Of a stretch of DNA of 64,000 nucleotides, positions 62,317 through 64,000 are shown piece after piece; position 1 is the first letter of the stretch; the number at the start of each line of letters is the position of its first letter. This DNA comes from Emiliania huxleyi CCMP1516. Its lineage: Eukaryota > Haptophyta > Isochrysidales > Noelaerhabdaceae. The notes beneath the pieces are model-generated. The model was not told where the DNA came from. It searched no databases and worked only from the letters and a program-made list of their open reading frames with translations. The translations under genes and the position numbers were made by a program. The DNA lies in the NCBI RefSeq assembly GCF_000372725.1, contig NW_005196021.1, forward strand, positions 306,653 through 370,652, given 5' to 3'.

Positions 62317-64000
62317 CTAGGCCCGCGCGCTGATCGTGAAGGCGCCCGGGTTGATCGCGACGCTCTTGGTGCAGTCCTTGGTCTTGTAGATGCCGACCAG
62401 CCTGCGGACAGCGTCAGTTGGACGTGTGAGCTGGACGTGTGAGCTGGACGTGTCAGTGGGCGGGCGTGCCAGCGGGCGGGGCGAGGGCGGTGGCGGCGGC
62501 GCGAGCAGAGTGGCGGCGGAGGCGTCGGCAGGCGTGTTGGGGAGGAGCCACAGGCGGGGCGGGCGGGAAGTGTCTCGGAGGTGTTCGCTGCTCGATAGCC
62601 AATGCCCAATCTCGGCGAATCTCGGCGAATCTCGGCGAATCTCGGCGAATCTCGGCGACGCTCGCCGGTCGGCCAGCTCGAACATGTTGTTGCGCAGCGA
62701 GATGATGACGAACTGGGCGTTGCGCGTCCGCTCCTTGATGTAGTTGCCGACGATGGACACGTTGCGGAAGTCGAGGGCCGCGTCGATCTCGTCCATCACG
62801 TACAGAGGCTGAGAGCGGCGCAGGAAGGGGGAGGTGGGGGGAGTTGCAAGGAGGTGTTGGGAGGTGTTGGGAGGTGTGGGGAGGTGTGGGGAGGTGGGGG
62901 AGATGTGGTCCGACCTCGAGACCTCGAGACCGCCCGAGGTGCAACTACCTCCAGTGCGGCGCGGCCGAGCGGCGTCCCGGGGCTCGCCATAAGAGCAGCC
63001 GAAGTGCAGCCGAGGTGCAGCCGAGGTGCAGCCGAGGTTTATCCGAAGGCAGCCGAGGTGCATCCGGGTCCGAGAGATCCAGCCGAGATATGTGGAGATC
63101 TAGCCGAGGTCGCACCTGCCGCTCGAGAGCCCTCCGCCACATCTCCACATATCTCTCCACATCTCCACACATATCTCTCCCCACATCTCTCCCCACATCT
63201 CCGGCACCTGCCGCTCGAGGCCCTCCGCCGCGGCCTGCTGCTTGCTGAGCGACGCCTCGAGCTTGGCCTGCGCGGCGGTCTTGCTCTCGAGACCCACCTC
63301 CGCCTTGGTGACCGCCTGCTCAGCAAAAAAGAAAACAACCTTCGGCCCCGTGCCCAGTGCAGCGTTGTTTTCTTGTTTGCCATGGTGAGGGCCTGCTGCA
63401 GCCCCGAGACTTGCTCTCCGAGCGTCTCCACCTTGCTCTTTTGCGCGCGCAGCTTGATGCCGCCGACGGCGAGGACCTGCTCCTGCAGGCTCGCGAGCGT
63501 CGCGTCCGCCGCGCCAACCTTCTTCTCGCCCTCGCCCACGCGCTTGCCCAGCGCCTTGATCTCCTTTGCGAGCTCGGCCAGCCGCGCCACCTCCGCCTCG
63601 CTCGGCTGGCTCGCCGCGCGCGCGCTGTCGAGCCGCTTCTCGAGGGCGGCCCGCTGCGCGGCGGCCGCCTCGAGCTGCATCGCCTGCGCGTGGACGTGTC
63701 GTGCGCATGTCAGCGGGGCGGGTCTCAGGGGGGCGTGTCTTCGAGATGGCGTGTCTTCGAGATGGCGTGTCTTCGAGATGGCGTGTCTTCGAGATGGCGT
63801 GTCTTCGAGATGACGTGTCTTCGAGATGGCGTGTCTTCGAGATGACGTGTCTTCGAGATGGCGTGTCTTCGAGATGACGTGTCTTCGAGATGGCGTGTCT
63901 TCGAGATGACGTGTCTTCGAGATGGCGTGTCTTCGAGATGACGTGTCTTCGAGATGGCGTGTCTTCGAGATGACGTTCTTCGAGACAGGCTAACTTGTGA
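62317..64000 (-). CDS. SMC4-like condensin subunit, C-terminal part, partial and possibly broken
   Basis: Reading leftwards from the right edge: a long tandem-repeat intron, then coiled-coil exons (AELAKEIKALGKRVGEGEKK, LQEQVLAVGGIKLRAQKSK; then AVTKAEVGLESKTAAQAKLE). Next come PLYVMDEIDAALDFRNVSIV, the Walker B and D-loop of SMC4, FVIISLRNNMFELADR, and after a GC-AG intron LVGIYKTKDCTKSVAINPG with the stop at 62317. SMC4 is the condensin ATPase core. Between the coiled coil and Walker B, SMC4 normally has about 300 residues including LSGGEK; none is visible in 62835-63205, which holds only 10-11 bp arrays. Either this copy has lost the signature motif or sequence is missing. The 5' part lies beyond 64000. 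Confidence 0.65.
63110..63231 (-). repeat. exon-end duplication around a 10-mer array in the SMC4-like gene
   Basis: About 27 bases coding EGLERQ (63203-63231) recur with small changes at 63112-63141. Between them are GATGTGGGGA / GATATGTGGA-type units, and beyond the second copy are ACCTCGGCTGC 11-mers (63003-63060). Confidence 0.75.
63737..63985. repeat. 16-bp tandem array (about 15 units)
   Basis: Units of GTGTCTTCGAGATGRC, alternating between GGC and GAC forms, fill a probable intron of the SMC4-like gene at the right edge. Units are contiguous, with no spacers. Confidence 0.95.

Noticed and set aside
63737-63985. CRISPR-like array
   Set aside because: The repeats are contiguous 16-mers with no unique spacers, no cas genes are present and the context is eukaryotic.

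Overview
The window is GC-rich eukaryotic nuclear DNA with many spliced genes. Features include GC-AG as well as GT-AG introns, proline- and alanine-rich low-complexity linkers, TTAGGG-type repeats, secretory or plastid-type N-termini, and introns packed with 10-16 bp tandem repeats. This fits a unicellular alga, most likely a haptophyte; a pelagophyte or another GC-rich chromist is possible. Nothing looks bacterial or viral. The taxonomic call is an inference from style, not from a marker gene.

Layout. 0.9-4.9 kb: an AlkB-like 2-oxoglutarate dioxygenase and a conserved putative plastid protein, both cut by unusual introns. 6.3-10.1 kb: two divergent membrane-protein genes sharing a 61-bp promoter, one of them TspO-like. 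10.2-11.5 kb: a membrane protein. 12.8-25.5 kb: a forward-strand series comprising an RBM34/Nop12-like RNA-binding protein, a secreted protein, a ProA-type gamma-glutamyl phosphate reductase, MsrA, a small membrane protein, a secreted alpha/beta-hydrolase candidate and a histidine acid phosphatase. 26.1-34.5 and 49.0-57.5 kb: two giant paralogous receptors on the minus strand. Between them lie a GT61-like glycosyltransferase, an SRPBCC-like protein, a plastid-type Deg protease, a methyltransferase and an SMC fragment. 58-64 kb: a Nudix protein, repeated gene tails and the 3' part of an SMC4-like gene that runs off the right edge.

The most striking system is the receptor pair. Each predicted protein (about 2557 and 2343 residues) joins an extracellular CUB (copy A also MAM), beta-helix and Cys-rich GCC2/GCC3-like region to a multi-pass membrane domain and a C-terminal cytoplasmic TIR domain plus a second TIR-like module. 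All exons of both join in frame, so both look intact. Their promoters and N-terminal halves are nearly identical while the membrane and TIR halves are diverged, and their intron contents differ.

The second theme is intron birth. At least eight introns or junctions are flanked by direct duplications of exon sequence (about 13-33 bp), and most hold arrays of 10-11 bp units. One contains interstitial telomeric repeat. Related 11-mers recur in introns of unrelated genes. Mobile DNA includes a 401-bp element with 16-bp terminal inverted repeats and an 8-bp target duplication, a 526-bp foldback element, a 71-bp direct-repeat (TRIM-like) structure and three dispersed repeat families.

No rRNA, tRNA or CRISPR array was recognised.
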